A stretch of 62,462 bases of DNA from Spirosoma spitsbergense DSM 19989 (GTDB lineage: Bacteria; Bacteroidota; Bacteroidia; Cytophagales; Spirosomataceae). Under the pieces are notes generated by a model. The model had not been told where the DNA came from, searched no databases, and saw only the letters and a program-made list of their open reading frames with translations. A program made the position numbers and the translations under genes. The stretch lies in contig NZ_KB893558.1 in assembly GCF_000374085.1 (NCBI RefSeq), positions 1-62,462 on the forward strand. The letters are read 5' to 3'. Numbering within the stretch: position 1 is the stretch's first letter; every line of letters starts with the position of its first letter. Positions 17,029 through 26,061 of this stretch are shown in pieces.

Positions 17029-18469
17029 TGAGAGGAGTAATCCAGGTTTTGTGGCGGAATGAATCCTGTTCATTCGCCAGATTCGTAGTCGGGTCAATCA
17101 GGGGTTTGCCCAGTCGCCCGTTGAGTGCCACGTAGGAGTCCACGTAAACCTGCGGGTTTACGAAACCCTGCCGGCGGTAATGGTCTCGCAATAGGTGGGC
17201 ATACTGTAGAATCATATCGGGCTGAGTAGCCATCATTTTCTCCTGTAATGGCGTCAGAAACCGGGTGTTATTCACAATGGTTTGGTGGCCTGCATCATCT
17301 TTGACGGTGAACTGAGCGTAGCCCGCTTTTTCCATCAGCATAACACGCCAGGAGAAACGATACCCCTCTTCGGTCCAGAACAACTCACCGGGATAAAGCA
17401 GGTACCGAAGCGGAAACAGCAGTTGGAACAGGAAGAAAAGGGTAAGGAAGCCCAGTATGATGCGCTCCCGGAAAGCCGGATATCGGTAGGTACGCTGAAC
17501 CTCCCAAAAAGTGGCTGGTATAGCTAACGAAACGCTCAGTTGCCGGATAATACGCTGGTGGAAACCGGGTGAGAAGAAAATAAGCGCCGTAACAATCATG
17601 ATGTACGGAAACATGCCGATTGGGAATAGCAACGCCGTTAAACCATGAAAAACAACTACGGCAACATAAGCCCAGGGGCGGGTGCGGGCATTCCAGAGCA
17701 GAAACGGAATGCTTACATCATACAGGCAGCCAAACCAGCTGAACACATAGGGCACCCAGGTATAATTGAACAGAAAACCCACAATCGGGAAGTCGTTATG
17801 CGCCGGAAGCCAGATGCGCAGCGGGAGGGCGTGTAGCAGCCAGTCACTATTCAGTTTAGCCAGTCCGGCGTATACGTACAGGAAGGCAACAAACAGCTTT
17901 AGCGCATCCAGGCACCAGACGGGAATATGGCGGGCAGCTAAACCAGGCCGCCTGTAAGCGTCAACGGAGAAATAAGCATGAGCGGGAAGGAAAATCAGCA
18001 GTAAACAAACCATACTCGTAAAATAGTAATGGTTCAGGTACGTGCTTTTATCAATCAACTCGATGTACGTAAAACTGAAAAACAGGCTGATACTGGCAAT
18101 CCGGTACAAAAAGCCAATGGCAACCAGCAGGGCAGAGAGGCCGCAAAGCGTAAACAACAGGTAAGTATACACCCCCAGCGGCTGAACAAACTCGAACCCG
18201 TAGAACGGAAAGAAGTACCGGGGCTGGATGTACAATTCATTAATCCAGCCCTTACTCCAGAAACGGACAATGCTCCCGAAGAGCATTAGTCCAAACAGAA
18301 TCCTGAAAACGGCCAGGGGAGCGGCAGCGGTAAACGGTTTATCGTTTTCGGTTTTCGGTTTGTGGATCTGCGTAGTAGGCTGTACACTACCATCAGGAGC
18401 AGAAAAGCCCGGCTTAGGCAACTGTAAACCATGAGCCATAAACCGTAAACTGATTTCAGTCCCCATCAT
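17006..18469 (-). CDS. HTTM-domain membrane protein, VKGC-like
   Basis: A 487-residue polytopic membrane protein of the HTTM family, relatives of vitamin K-dependent gamma-carboxylase. Family signs: LAVFRILFGLMLFGSIVRF near the N-terminus, then several spans, the STYLNHYYFTSMVCLLLIFLP motif, and YVYAGLAKLNSDWL. After about eight spans, a soluble C-terminal part of about 150 residues follows, rich in charged and aromatic residues. Bacterial members have unknown function; a carboxylase or redox activity is inferred only by homology. The gene overlaps the imelysin gene (14 bases) and the receptor gene (23 bases), so it is tightly coupled to both. Confidence 0.85.
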   Translation of the reverse strand: MMGTEISLRFMAHGLQLPKPGFSAPDGSVQPTTQIHKPKTENDKPFTAAAPLAVFRILFGLMLFGSIVRFWSKGWINELYIQPRYFFPFYGFEFVQPLGVYTYLLFTLCGLSALLVAIGFLYRIASISLFFSFTYIELIDKSTYLNHYYFTSMVCLLLIFLPAHAYFSVDAYRRPGLAARHIPVWCLDALKLFVAFLYVYAGLAKLNSDWLLHALPLRIWLPAHNDFPIVGFLFNYTWVPYVFSWFGCLYDVSIPFLLWNARTRPWAYVAVVVFHGLTALLFPIGMFPYIMIVTALIFFSPGFHQRIIRQLSVSLAIPATFWEVQRTYRYPAFRERIILGFLTLFFLFQLLFPLRYLLYPGELFWTEEGYRFSWRVMLMEKAGYAQFTVKDDAGHQTIVNNTRFLTPLQEKMMATQPDMILQYAHLLRDHYRRQGFVNPQVYVDSYVALNGRLGKPLIDPTTNLANEQDSFRHKTWITPLNDTIYGF

Positions 18470-19607
18470 TATCCGTGTAGGTGATTGTAATACTCATGGC
18501 AGTGGTCATGTCCACTTTGAGCATCCGGGTTATTTTCTGCATCTGAGTGTAGGTTTCCACCATAGCCGCGTTGTTCGTCTGAACCTCATTGTACAGGTTA
18601 GGTTTCAACGTAGCAAGCTGTTGCGTGATGGCTGTAAACTGGTTGTTAATCAGGGTGGTCACCAGCGTGCCCTGGCTGCCGTCTTTCGTACCCAGGGCAT
18701 TCAGGTAACTTTTGAGGCTCGGTCCTTCTTCACCCGTTTTTACGCTTTTTCCGTTGAAGAAATCCACGGATGCCTGATGGGCGGTTTGGGCCAGCATACG
18801 TGAAATGTCTTTTTTATACAATCCTTCCACCGTGCCGGGGGCTACGGTTCCATTCGTCATGGCCCCCGACGGAATTCCGAATTTCCCCGACCGGATGTAG
18901 CGTTCGTAATTGAGTACGTAGCTATTTACCAGCTTCGAGGTCGAGCAACCCGCATTCAGGGCGGTGCAGTCAATGAACGTATCCCGGTAGCCGGTAGTCC
19001 AGGCCGAATAAACCGTTGTGAACTGGGTGTTCATCTGGGTCGTCAGCCGTTTGAGGTAAGCAATTCGTTTGGCGGCATCGGGAGCGGTGGTATAGCGGGC
19101 AACGATGGCATCGTCCGTAGTGCCGAGGCCATTGAGCAGGTAATCCAGCGCTGGGAAACCCTGCTTCGGATAGGATGACGCTACATCCAGCGCGCCCGTA
19201 CCGGCGGTTATATACTCCTCAATACCAGCGGCATTGGTCGGGTAGATATTGAAAAAGTTGCGCAGCGTGTATTGCTCCGCCGGACCAACATCAAACAATT
19301 CAACTTTTTGCCACTCGGTGTAGGCCTCAACCCAGGCTTGCCTGAAATCAGCTAATGTAGTTTTATCTGGTTTAGCCGTGAAAGCGTCTGACTTGATCAG
19401 CATCCCATCCAGTTTCGTTTTAAAATTGGCGTAACTGGGCAGAATGATGTTGTCGGCTATGTTAGTGAGCATAGCCTTTCGGTTGCTACCGGCCTGGTCG
19501 GTTGGGTTAACTGGTGTAGGGTTGTCGGTACCACCACCAGAACAGGCCCAAAGTGCTGTAACGAAGGCCGCAATCAGGGCGAGGTGTTTGTAGTTGAATA
19601 GGTTCAT
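18456..19607 (-). CDS. Imelysin-family lipoprotein
   Basis: A 383-residue lipoprotein (lipobox ALWAC at about residues 18-22) of the imelysin / M75-like family, which includes iron-regulated periplasmic or surface proteins such as EfeO and IrpA relatives. The helical core shows FRQAWVEAYTEWQKVELFDVGPAEQ, then NFFNIYP.N..GIEEYI, PKQGFPALDYLLNGL, and a late DF.NGKS region. The GxHxxE motif of true imelysins is not seen. Such proteins likely bind iron or other metals rather than cleave peptides. Second gene of the DUF4856-imelysin-HTTM-receptor operon. Confidence 0.85.
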   Translation of the reverse strand: MNLFNYKHLALIAAFVTALWACSGGGTDNPTPVNPTDQAGSNRKAMLTNIADNIILPSYANFKTKLDGMLIKSDAFTAKPDKTTLADFRQAWVEAYTEWQKVELFDVGPAEQYTLRNFFNIYPTNAAGIEEYITAGTGALDVASSYPKQGFPALDYLLNGLGTTDDAIVARYTTAPDAAKRIAYLKRLTTQMNTQFTTVYSAWTTGYRDTFIDCTALNAGCSTSKLVNSYVLNYERYIRSGKFGIPSGAMTNGTVAPGTVEGLYKKDISRMLAQTAHQASVDFFNGKSVKTGEEGPSLKSYLNALGTKDGSQGTLVTTLINNQFTAITQQLATLKPNLYNEVQTNNAAMVETYTQMQKITRMLKVDMTTAMSITITYTDNDGD

Positions 19608-19673
19608 AAACAGGAGACCTATCCCTGCAAGGTTTTTCTCGGGCCTTGCAGGAATAAGTGATTTAAGCAGGAA

Positions 19674-20840
19674 TTATAGCCCGAATTTTGTTTTGATAGC
19701 CGTACTGGCCGCATCGATTTTTGTATTCGTCAAGCCCCAGAATCCGTTTGGGGTCGAATAAATCAGGTTGTTCAGGATGGCATCCGAAAAAGCCGCATCG
19801 GCCCCGTTTAGTTTGGCATACCGGAGCGAATAGACAAATCCGACACCTTCGCCAATGGCATGAGCGCGTGCGGCATCGGTTGTGCCCGTTTTCCATTTGC
19901 TCAGGTAGCCCAAAGCGGCATTGGCAACGGATTTTTCCATCGCTCTCCGAATAAAAGTAGCCTGTGTTTTCAGGGTGGTCAGGTCGTTATTGACAATAGC
20001 AGCCCTACCCATCAGAAAGGCTTTGTGAATATTTGGAAAATCGGTCGGGTTATATTCCCAGAGGTAAGAACCTGCGAAACTTTCGCCGGATGAGTTTTCC
20101 GTCGCATTTTTCCCGTATGCCGGATTTGTGGTGAGAATACCAAAGGCTTCGTCCCAGTTTTGCTCCAGTTGCGTGTAGTTTTTACCCGCTACCAGCGTGG
20201 TGTTGTCGGCCGATAACCGGGCATCACTGAGGAGTACATTCCCAATGTAATCCATTTGGAAAGCGCCAATCAGTGATTTTTGAATAATCTGTCCCCATTC
20301 TATTCCTTTTGCATCAACCAGGTATCGGTCCAGTTTTCCGGCTTTCCCCTCCGATGCTACCGCCGACACCGATTGGCTGGCGGTGGCAATAGCGTTAAAG
20401 GCAGTCTCCAGGGCCTGACGCTCTTTTTCGGCATCCACAGCCGATAGGGATGAGGCCGTGACGTTACGCAACTGTACACCTGCCGAATTCAGGGCTGTAT
20501 TGGCGGTACCCGAAAACGGATTTCCGGTGTTGGAAAACATATTTTTCAGTACGGTTGCATCCAGTGCCGCCCCCGATCCAACGGCCGTGCCATTGTAGGT
20601 ATTGATGGCCCGGAACATGAGCAGGCGATTGTTGCCATTGGTCAGGTCAACGGTTTTAACGCTGGCCTTGTCGGTGAAAAAAGTAGCGTAGGTCGTCGTG
20701 TCGGTTAGTTTGGCATAGTCGATTTGCTGCCGGAGTTGCGGAGTAACGGTGATGGGATTTTCTTCGTCTCTACAGGAGGTAAACATGATTACTGCCGAGA
20801 GTAAGCAGGTAAACCGGACAAATGAAGTATGGTTCAACAT
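19674..20840 (-). CDS. DUF4856 lipoprotein
   Basis: A 388-residue lipoprotein with a signal ending in the lipobox MFTSC (residues 18-23). The body matches the DUF4856 pattern as I recall it: DYAKLTDTTTYATFF near the N-terminus, RLLMFRAINTY, a middle KGIEWGQIIQKSLIGAFQMDYI and a late SLRYAKLNGADAAF. These proteins sit in iron-regulated clusters in Bacteroidota and are probably surface or periplasmic metal-binding partners of imelysin. First gene of the operon, 66 bases before the imelysin gene. Confidence 0.8.
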   Translation of the reverse strand: MLNHTSFVRFTCLLSAVIMFTSCRDEENPITVTPQLRQQIDYAKLTDTTTYATFFTDKASVKTVDLTNGNNRLLMFRAINTYNGTAVGSGAALDATVLKNMFSNTGNPFSGTANTALNSAGVQLRNVTASSLSAVDAEKERQALETAFNAIATASQSVSAVASEGKAGKLDRYLVDAKGIEWGQIIQKSLIGAFQMDYIGNVLLSDARLSADNTTLVAGKNYTQLEQNWDEAFGILTTNPAYGKNATENSSGESFAGSYLWEYNPTDFPNIHKAFLMGRAAIVNNDLTTLKTQATFIRRAMEKSVANAALGYLSKWKTGTTDAARAHAIGEGVGFVYSLRYAKLNGADAAFSDAILNNLIYSTPNGFWGLTNTKIDAASTAIKTKFGL

Positions 20841-20868
20841 AGAAAAATTCAGTTAGATGTATCGCCTG

Positions 20869-20876
20869 CAAAGGTA
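20869..20876 (-). promoter_or_regulatory. -7 promoter element of the DUF4856-imelysin-HTTM-receptor operon
   Basis: On the minus strand these bases read TACCTTTG, a match to TAnnTTTG, 29 bases before the DUF4856 start codon. The adjoining upstream sequence (20880-20935) is very A+T-rich with short palindromic pieces such as ttagactaa. That is where a Fur-type repressor could bind, but I cannot define an operator. Confidence 0.5.
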
Positions 20877-20879
20877 GAT

Positions 20880-21302
20880 GTTATTTAGACTAATTATAAT
20901 ATAGGATTTAATATATTTTTAATCAATAAATTAATGCGCTGATTTTCAGTGTTTTGACTTGTATATGCTCTTGGAGTTAGGCAAATAACCTGCTCCTTTC
21001 ACCCTTTTTGACAAGGTGTTCTGCTAAGTGGTTGGGAAAAAGTCAGGAATTGGCTTCTGGTGGTCAGGGTAGTTAAACCTGAATTAAATGTTAGTTAAAT
21101 AAGGTGTTGCCTGTCAATTGGTTATAAAACAGATTTGTATATTTGGATTCAGCTACGTCTACCCGCACGTAGGTAGTCAGGCATGGCTGCCACACCCTGA
21201 GAATAAGAAAAAGGTACAAGCTGACTGCCTGCTTCCGGGACCTTCAGCCCGTATACAAATACCGGGAAACTTATCGGCGTTTATCCTTACTACCCTTGCG
21301 TC
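20880..21302. other. Long divergent intergenic region
   Basis: About 420 bases between the metal-uptake operon and the response regulator. The first 60 bases are A+T-rich and should be the operon's regulatory region. At 20971-20986 there is a 16-base stretch matching the outer end of the insertion sequence at base 1 in 14 positions. The rest shows no gene; a 62-codon open frame at 21118 has no family or signal. Confidence 0.5.
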
Positions 21303-21731
21303 ATGACTCCCTGCACGTCATCGTTTTGCAACGTACCAACCTACTCATCAGTTTGGATTGTTGACGACGACGAAGATGATTGGCTTTTTATTTGCTCCGC
21401 TTTTCAGCGGATGAAAAAGCCGATTCAGGTGCGAATACTCTCCGATGGTGACCAGCTTGTTCCGCAGTTGGCTACCTGTACCGCATTACCCCGGCTCATT
21501 TTACTGGATATTAACATGAGTCGCCAGAATGGATTCGAAACACTCGAACAGGTGCGCAGTATGCCCATATTTGCCCATCTGCCGGTCGTTATGTTTACAA
21601 CCTCATCGGACGCGGCCGAGCGGCAGCGCAGTTTAGCATTGGGTGCCAACCAGTACCTGACCAAACCAGGTCGGTATGATCAGTTGATTGCCCTGGCGGA
21701 AGATTTAACCGAACGATGGGCACTGGTCTGA
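21303..21731 (+). CDS. Single-domain response regulator
   Basis: A 142-residue stand-alone receiver. Acidic pocket D21-D23 (IVDDDEDD), phospho-acceptor D69 (LILLDINMSRQNG), conserved T100 region (VVMFTTSSD) and K121 (YLTKPG) are all present. It lacks any output domain, so it signals by protein contact, as is common for small CheY-like proteins in Cytophagales. No kinase is adjacent; the kinases at 8099 and 10345 are distant candidates. The style of the sequence (FICSAFQRM near the start) is that of the Rcp1-like group. Confidence 0.88.
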   Translation: MTPCTSSFCNVPTYSSVWIVDDDEDDWLFICSAFQRMKKPIQVRILSDGDQLVPQLATCTALPRLILLDINMSRQNGFETLEQVRSMPIFAHLPVVMFTTSSDAAERQRSLALGANQYLTKPGRYDQLIALAEDLTERWALV

Positions 21732-21823
21732 CCGTCTGCCGGTAAGTGAAGCATCCGGCCCGGTCAGGGGAATTTTCCGGGCGTAATCTGAACCAACTAC
21801 CATTCTTATCCTATTCTGTACGT

Positions 21824-22912
21824 ATGGCTTCACCACTACGTCTGGAATTAACTACGCCCAGCATTGACGACCGCCCTGTATTTGTGACGGGTAACTTCTG
21901 CGACTGGCTTCCCGATGTACGGGCGTTTCAGATGCAACCCGTTGGGCCGGGGCAGTTTGTGTACGAGTTTCCGCCCAACACCGAATTGCCTGAAGAACTG
22001 GTATATAAGTACACGAGGGGGGGCTGGGACCAGGTAGAACTGGATGCCTCCGGCGAGGGCGTTGCCAACCGGATCGTATTACGAACGGCCGGTGTAAAAC
22101 GGGAACACATACCCCACTGGCGTTGGTTTGGCTCCCCGTACAACCCGCTGCTGCTGCCTAAAATTGACTTGCTGGGGGAGGAGTTCAAGGTGCCGGGCAT
22201 CAGTCAGGTGCGCCGGGTGCATGTGCTGCTTCCGCATGATTACGAGCAAACGAACAAACAGTACCCCGTGCTTTACCTGCACGACGGACAGAATCTTTTT
22301 GGGGGTGGCGCCGGGTACGGCAGTTGGGAGGTCGACCAGAAAATGGCACTCCTGGCTGCCCGAAATCGCCACGAGGTGATTCTGATCTCTATCGACCACG
22401 CGCACGATGAGCGCATCCGGGAATTCACCTTTCATCGCACCCGCGCCGGTACCGGGAAGGGGCAGTTCTACCTGGATTTCATTCGCCGTACCTTGAAGCC
22501 GCTCGTTGACCGAACGTTCCGTACCCTGCCCGACCCCGAACATACGGGTATTGGCGGTAGTTCGCTGGGGGGACTGATTAGTATTTATGCCGGTCTGATG
22601 CACCCAGACGTGTTTGGTCGGCTGATGGTTTTTTCGCCCTCCCTCTGGATTTCGCCCAAAATCTATTTCGATGCGATTCGGTTGCAGGCACCGGTTCCCA
22701 TGAAAATATACGCCTACGGGGGCGAGAAAGAATCGAGTTACATGGTACCCAGTATCCGGCGATTCAACGAGACCCTGTTGCGGCAGGGGTATAACGGCAA
22801 GCCGATTGACATCCACCTGTCGGTAGACCCCGCGGGTACCCATCAGGAAGTTCACTGGAGTCGTGAGTTTCCGAAGGCGGTGGAATGGCTATTTTACGAA
22901 CAAACAAACTAA
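21824..22912 (+). CDS. Putative esterase, enterochelin-esterase-like
   Basis: A 362-residue alpha/beta hydrolase of the esterase D / Fes type. The N-terminal 90 residues form a carbohydrate-binding-like beta-sandwich (VFVTGNFCDWLPDVRAFQM...ELVYKYTRGGWD). The hydrolase has VHVLLPHDYEQTNKQYPVLYLHDGQNLF, the nucleophile in GIGGSSLGGLISIYAG, and a late catalytic histidine (GTHQEVHW). There is no signal peptide, so it acts in the cytoplasm. Siderophore hydrolysis is possible given the nearby receptor operon but not shown. I start at ATG 21824. It ends seven bases before the aminopeptidase. Confidence 0.85.
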   Translation: MASPLRLELTTPSIDDRPVFVTGNFCDWLPDVRAFQMQPVGPGQFVYEFPPNTELPEELVYKYTRGGWDQVELDASGEGVANRIVLRTAGVKREHIPHWRWFGSPYNPLLLPKIDLLGEEFKVPGISQVRRVHVLLPHDYEQTNKQYPVLYLHDGQNLFGGGAGYGSWEVDQKMALLAARNRHEVILISIDHAHDERIREFTFHRTRAGTGKGQFYLDFIRRTLKPLVDRTFRTLPDPEHTGIGGSSLGGLISIYAGLMHPDVFGRLMVFSPSLWISPKIYFDAIRLQAPVPMKIYAYGGEKESSYMVPSIRRFNETLLRQGYNGKPIDIHLSVDPAGTHQEVHWSREFPKAVEWLFYEQTN

Positions 22913-22919
22913 TTGACCA

Positions 22920-24392
22920 ATGATAATTTCCCTTTCTACGCAGGAGTCAGCTATTGGAGACCTGATCAAACCGCTGGTGCAGGACGACACGCTGACTGAC
23001 CAGTTAACGCAACTGGCAAACACGCATCAGGTGCCTTTGTCCGTGCTGGAGCGCGATTTTAAAGCGGAGGCTAACGAAGTATTGCCCCTCTATGCCGGTG
23101 AGGTAACAACCTGGCTGGTTGGTCTGGGCACCAGTCCGCAGGAGATGGACTGGTTGAAAACGTTCCGGAAATTCTTTTTCGACCGTCGTCAAACGCTACC
23201 GACGCAACTCGTCCTTGACCTGACTACCTTCGACGGAAGCTTGGTGGAAGCCGTTGTGCCGGGCATTCGCTGGGGCGGGTATGACCTGAAACTGTACCAG
23301 ACGGATAAGCCCGACGCACCGGTGTTTTATTCGGAAGCCGGTCAACTGACGCTGCTCGTAGCGGCCAGCCAGCAAGCCGCAGCGCAGGAAGCCCTGGCCC
23401 GCGCCGAAGCGATTGCCGCAACGCACCGGCAAATGCTGGATTTGATGAATGCCCCTTCCAATTATAAAAAGCCTCAGACGCTGGCCGACTGGGCCGTTTT
23501 GTCGGGTAGCCAGCACGGATATGCTGTGACGATACTGGACAGGGAGGAACTGATAAAACAAAAACTGGGCGCCCTACTCAGCGTGAGCGAAGGCAGTGAA
23601 GCCCCCCCCGTGCTGATTATTGCGGAACATAAACCAGCAACTAATCCCAGCGGGCTTACGGTCGGGTTGGTGGGTAAAGGAGTAACATTCGATACGGGTG
23701 GACTGTCGATCAAGCCATCGACCAGCATGCACCTCATGAAAAGCGATATGGGTGGGGCGGCCGCCGTGCTGGGAACGGTAGAGGTAGCGGCAAAACTCAA
23801 CCTGCCCATTCACGTAGTGGGTATCGTGCCTGCCACCGAGAATTCGGTAGACAGTCGTTCGACAAAACCTGGCGATGTGATTACGTCCTATAGCGGCAAA
23901 ACCATCGAAATTATCGACACCGATGCCGAAGGTCGCGTTATTCTGGCCGATGGACTGGCGTATATAGTACGTCATTTTCAGCCCGATATTCTCATCGATC
24001 TGGCCACATTGACGGGTAGTGTTATTGCCGCGCTGGGCCTGCACGCTGGCGGTATGTTCACGCAGAACGATGCACTGGCCACGCAGCTTACCCAGGCCGC
24101 TGACCAAACCGGCGAGCGGCTCTGGCGAATGCCGCTCTGGGATGTGTACAAAGAAGATATAAAATCGGATGTGGCCGATGTGAAGAACTTTAGTGGTAAA
24201 CCCGTGGCCGGTTCCATCAGTGCGGCCAAGTTTCTGGAAGTATTCACGGAGAGTCACCCCGCCTGGGCGCACCTGGATATTGCGGGTATGGCCTTCGCCG
24301 ATTCGGAATTTGGTGCGCAAAAGAACGCCACCGGATTTGGTATTCGACTATTAATCGCTTATTTGAGGACGTTAACGGCTGAAACCCGGTAG
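22920..24392 (+). CDS. Leucyl aminopeptidase, M17 family
   Basis: A 490-residue cytosolic aminopeptidase with two zinc ions. The C-terminal catalytic domain carries VGLVGKGVTFDTGGLSIKPS (metal lysine and aspartate), MKSDMGGAAAVLG (metal aspartate), and TDAEGRVILADGL (metal D and E plus catalytic R). The first base of the last motif is D where most M17 enzymes have N. The N-terminal half is the divergent regulatory domain. It follows the esterase by seven bases, so the two are probably co-transcribed. Confidence 0.9.
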   Translation: MIISLSTQESAIGDLIKPLVQDDTLTDQLTQLANTHQVPLSVLERDFKAEANEVLPLYAGEVTTWLVGLGTSPQEMDWLKTFRKFFFDRRQTLPTQLVLDLTTFDGSLVEAVVPGIRWGGYDLKLYQTDKPDAPVFYSEAGQLTLLVAASQQAAAQEALARAEAIAATHRQMLDLMNAPSNYKKPQTLADWAVLSGSQHGYAVTILDREELIKQKLGALLSVSEGSEAPPVLIIAEHKPATNPSGLTVGLVGKGVTFDTGGLSIKPSTSMHLMKSDMGGAAAVLGTVEVAAKLNLPIHVVGIVPATENSVDSRSTKPGDVITSYSGKTIEIIDTDAEGRVILADGLAYIVRHFQPDILIDLATLTGSVIAALGLHAGGMFTQNDALATQLTQAADQTGERLWRMPLWDVYKEDIKSDVADVKNFSGKPVAGSISAAKFLEVFTESHPAWAHLDIAGMAFADSEFGAQKNATGFGIRLLIAYLRTLTAETR

Positions 24393-24451
24393 AAAAAATT
24401 CCTGGATTCGTATTTTGGCCGTATCTTTTTCGTCAACTAAGTGCCTGTCTT

Positions 24452-25663
24452 ATGAGTCAGTTGTCTTTTTTGTGCATTGCTACCTTTCTGAAGGGGCAGG
24501 AGTTTATGCGGACCTGCAAGGAGTTAGGGAACACCGTTTATTTGCTGACCGACCAAAAGCTGGCCAACGAAGACTGGCCGTGCGAAGCCATCGACGAGTT
24601 CTTTTTTCTGCCCTCACCCAGCAATGCGCCGGAGGATCTGGAAAAAATGATCGTTGGGCTGAGCCACATGATGCGCTCCCGCCGAATAGATCGGGTAGTG
24701 GCGCTGGACGATTTTGATGTGGAAAAGGCGGCTCTTATTCGGGAAACGTTTCGGATTGACGGTATGGGGCAGACTACGGCCCGTTATTTTCGGGACAAGC
24801 TGGCCATGCGGACGCGGGCCTTTGAGGCTGGCATCCGTGTACCGGCTTTTTGCCCGCTTTTTCACGACGAAACCGTTACCGCTTTCCTGCAAACGACGGA
24901 GTCTCCCTGGCTGATAAAGCCCCGTTCCGAAGCCTCCGCCACCGGTATCCGCAAAGTACATTCGCTGGAAGAAGCCTGGTCGGCCATTAAGCTGCTGGGC
25001 GATAACCGCTTCACGTACCTCATTGAAGAGTTTAAACCGGGGAAGGTGTACCACGTCGATTCGCTGTCGGTGGATGGAAAAGCGGTATTTTCGCGGGTGA
25101 GTCAGTACCTGGCAACGCCTATGGAAGTGGCGCATGGGGGCGGGGTGTTCCGCACCGCTACACTACCGCTTGATACGCCCGAAACAACGGCGTTACGCCA
25201 GATTAATGACCAGGTATTGTCGGCTTTTGGGATGCGCTATAGTGCTTCTCATTCTGAATACATCCGGGGTGACCACGATGGGGAATTATACTTTCTGGAA
25301 ACGTCCTCGCGGGTAGGAGGGGCCAATATTGCCGAACTGGTTGAAGCCTCGTCGGGGGTTAATCTCTGGCGCGAATGGGCAAAGCTGGAGATTGCTATGG
25401 CTAAAAAAGAACATTATGTACCACCCACCGATACGGCCCAGTACGCTGGTCTGATTATATCACTGGCCCGGCATCAGTGGCCCGACCTGTCCGTCTTCAC
25501 CGAATCGGAGATATACTGGCGCATGAAGAAGGAATACCACGTTGGGTTGATTGTACACTCCCCCGACCGTGCCCGTATTCTGAGCCTGCTGGACGAGTAC
25601 ATGCAGCGAATTTATCAGGAGTTTCATGCGTCGATGCCTCTGCCCGATAAACCTACCAGCTAA
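24452..25663 (+). CDS. ATP-grasp domain protein
   Basis: A 403-residue ATP-grasp ligase. After an N-terminal Rossmann-like part (LSFLCIATFLKGQEFMRTCKEL), the ATP-grasp fold is seen in LIKPRSEASATGIRKV (nucleotide-binding lysine and glycine-rich loop), YLIEEFKPGKVYHVDSLSVDG and YFLETSSRVGGANIAELVE (metal ligands E and N/R). Such enzymes join a carboxylate to an amine through an acylphosphate. The substrate is unknown. It does not sit in a recognisable biosynthetic cluster; an uncharacterised peptide or amino-acid ligase is the most likely role. Confidence 0.85.
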   Translation: MSQLSFLCIATFLKGQEFMRTCKELGNTVYLLTDQKLANEDWPCEAIDEFFFLPSPSNAPEDLEKMIVGLSHMMRSRRIDRVVALDDFDVEKAALIRETFRIDGMGQTTARYFRDKLAMRTRAFEAGIRVPAFCPLFHDETVTAFLQTTESPWLIKPRSEASATGIRKVHSLEEAWSAIKLLGDNRFTYLIEEFKPGKVYHVDSLSVDGKAVFSRVSQYLATPMEVAHGGGVFRTATLPLDTPETTALRQINDQVLSAFGMRYSASHSEYIRGDHDGELYFLETSSRVGGANIAELVEASSGVNLWREWAKLEIAMAKKEHYVPPTDTAQYAGLIISLARHQWPDLSVFTESEIYWRMKKEYHVGLIVHSPDRARILSLLDEYMQRIYQEFHASMPLPDKPTS

Positions 25664-25951
25664 TTAGTTACGGAGGGTATCCTTCTTGGCTTTTTCGAGG
25701 GGAATGGACACGCCAAAAGCCCGTGGGTCGCTGGGAGGCTGTGTTTTTCGTTTCTTGTTGTCGTCCTGTGCGGGCATGGTCGGGTTAACCGGCATTTGCG
25801 CCGTCACCCCCCCGCCGGAAATCGGCGTGTTGACACCCGGTATAAATACTTCCCGCCGTACGGGCATCCTGGTCGTTTTTGACGAGTCGCTCTGGGCGAA
25901 GGCAATGGAGCCGTACAGACTGACGGATAGGAAAATTATAATGAAACGCAT
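25664..25951 (-). CDS. Small secreted hypothetical protein
   Basis: A 95-residue protein with a signal peptide (MRFIIIFLSVSLYGSIAFAQ) and a short mature part rich in Pro, Gly and charged residues, without cysteine or a recognised fold. It ends immediately next to the end of the ATP-grasp gene (convergent). I start at the ATG at 25949-25951, which begins the signal. Function unknown. Confidence 0.55.
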   Translation of the reverse strand: MRFIIIFLSVSLYGSIAFAQSDSSKTTRMPVRREVFIPGVNTPISGGGVTAQMPVNPTMPAQDDNKKRKTQPPSDPRAFGVSIPLEKAKKDTLRN

Positions 25952-26061
25952 AGCGAAAAGAACGTTTGTTGAGTAAGCAGAAACCAACGAAGTTTCTACG
26001 ACTAAACAACCCGATTGCCGCCGTAAAGTTTTATGCCGGAAGTGTTTATACGAGACTATCG

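Noticed and set aside
21118..21306. 62-codon frame before the response regulator
   Set aside because: Its end overlaps the start of a solid gene and it has no recognised similarity.
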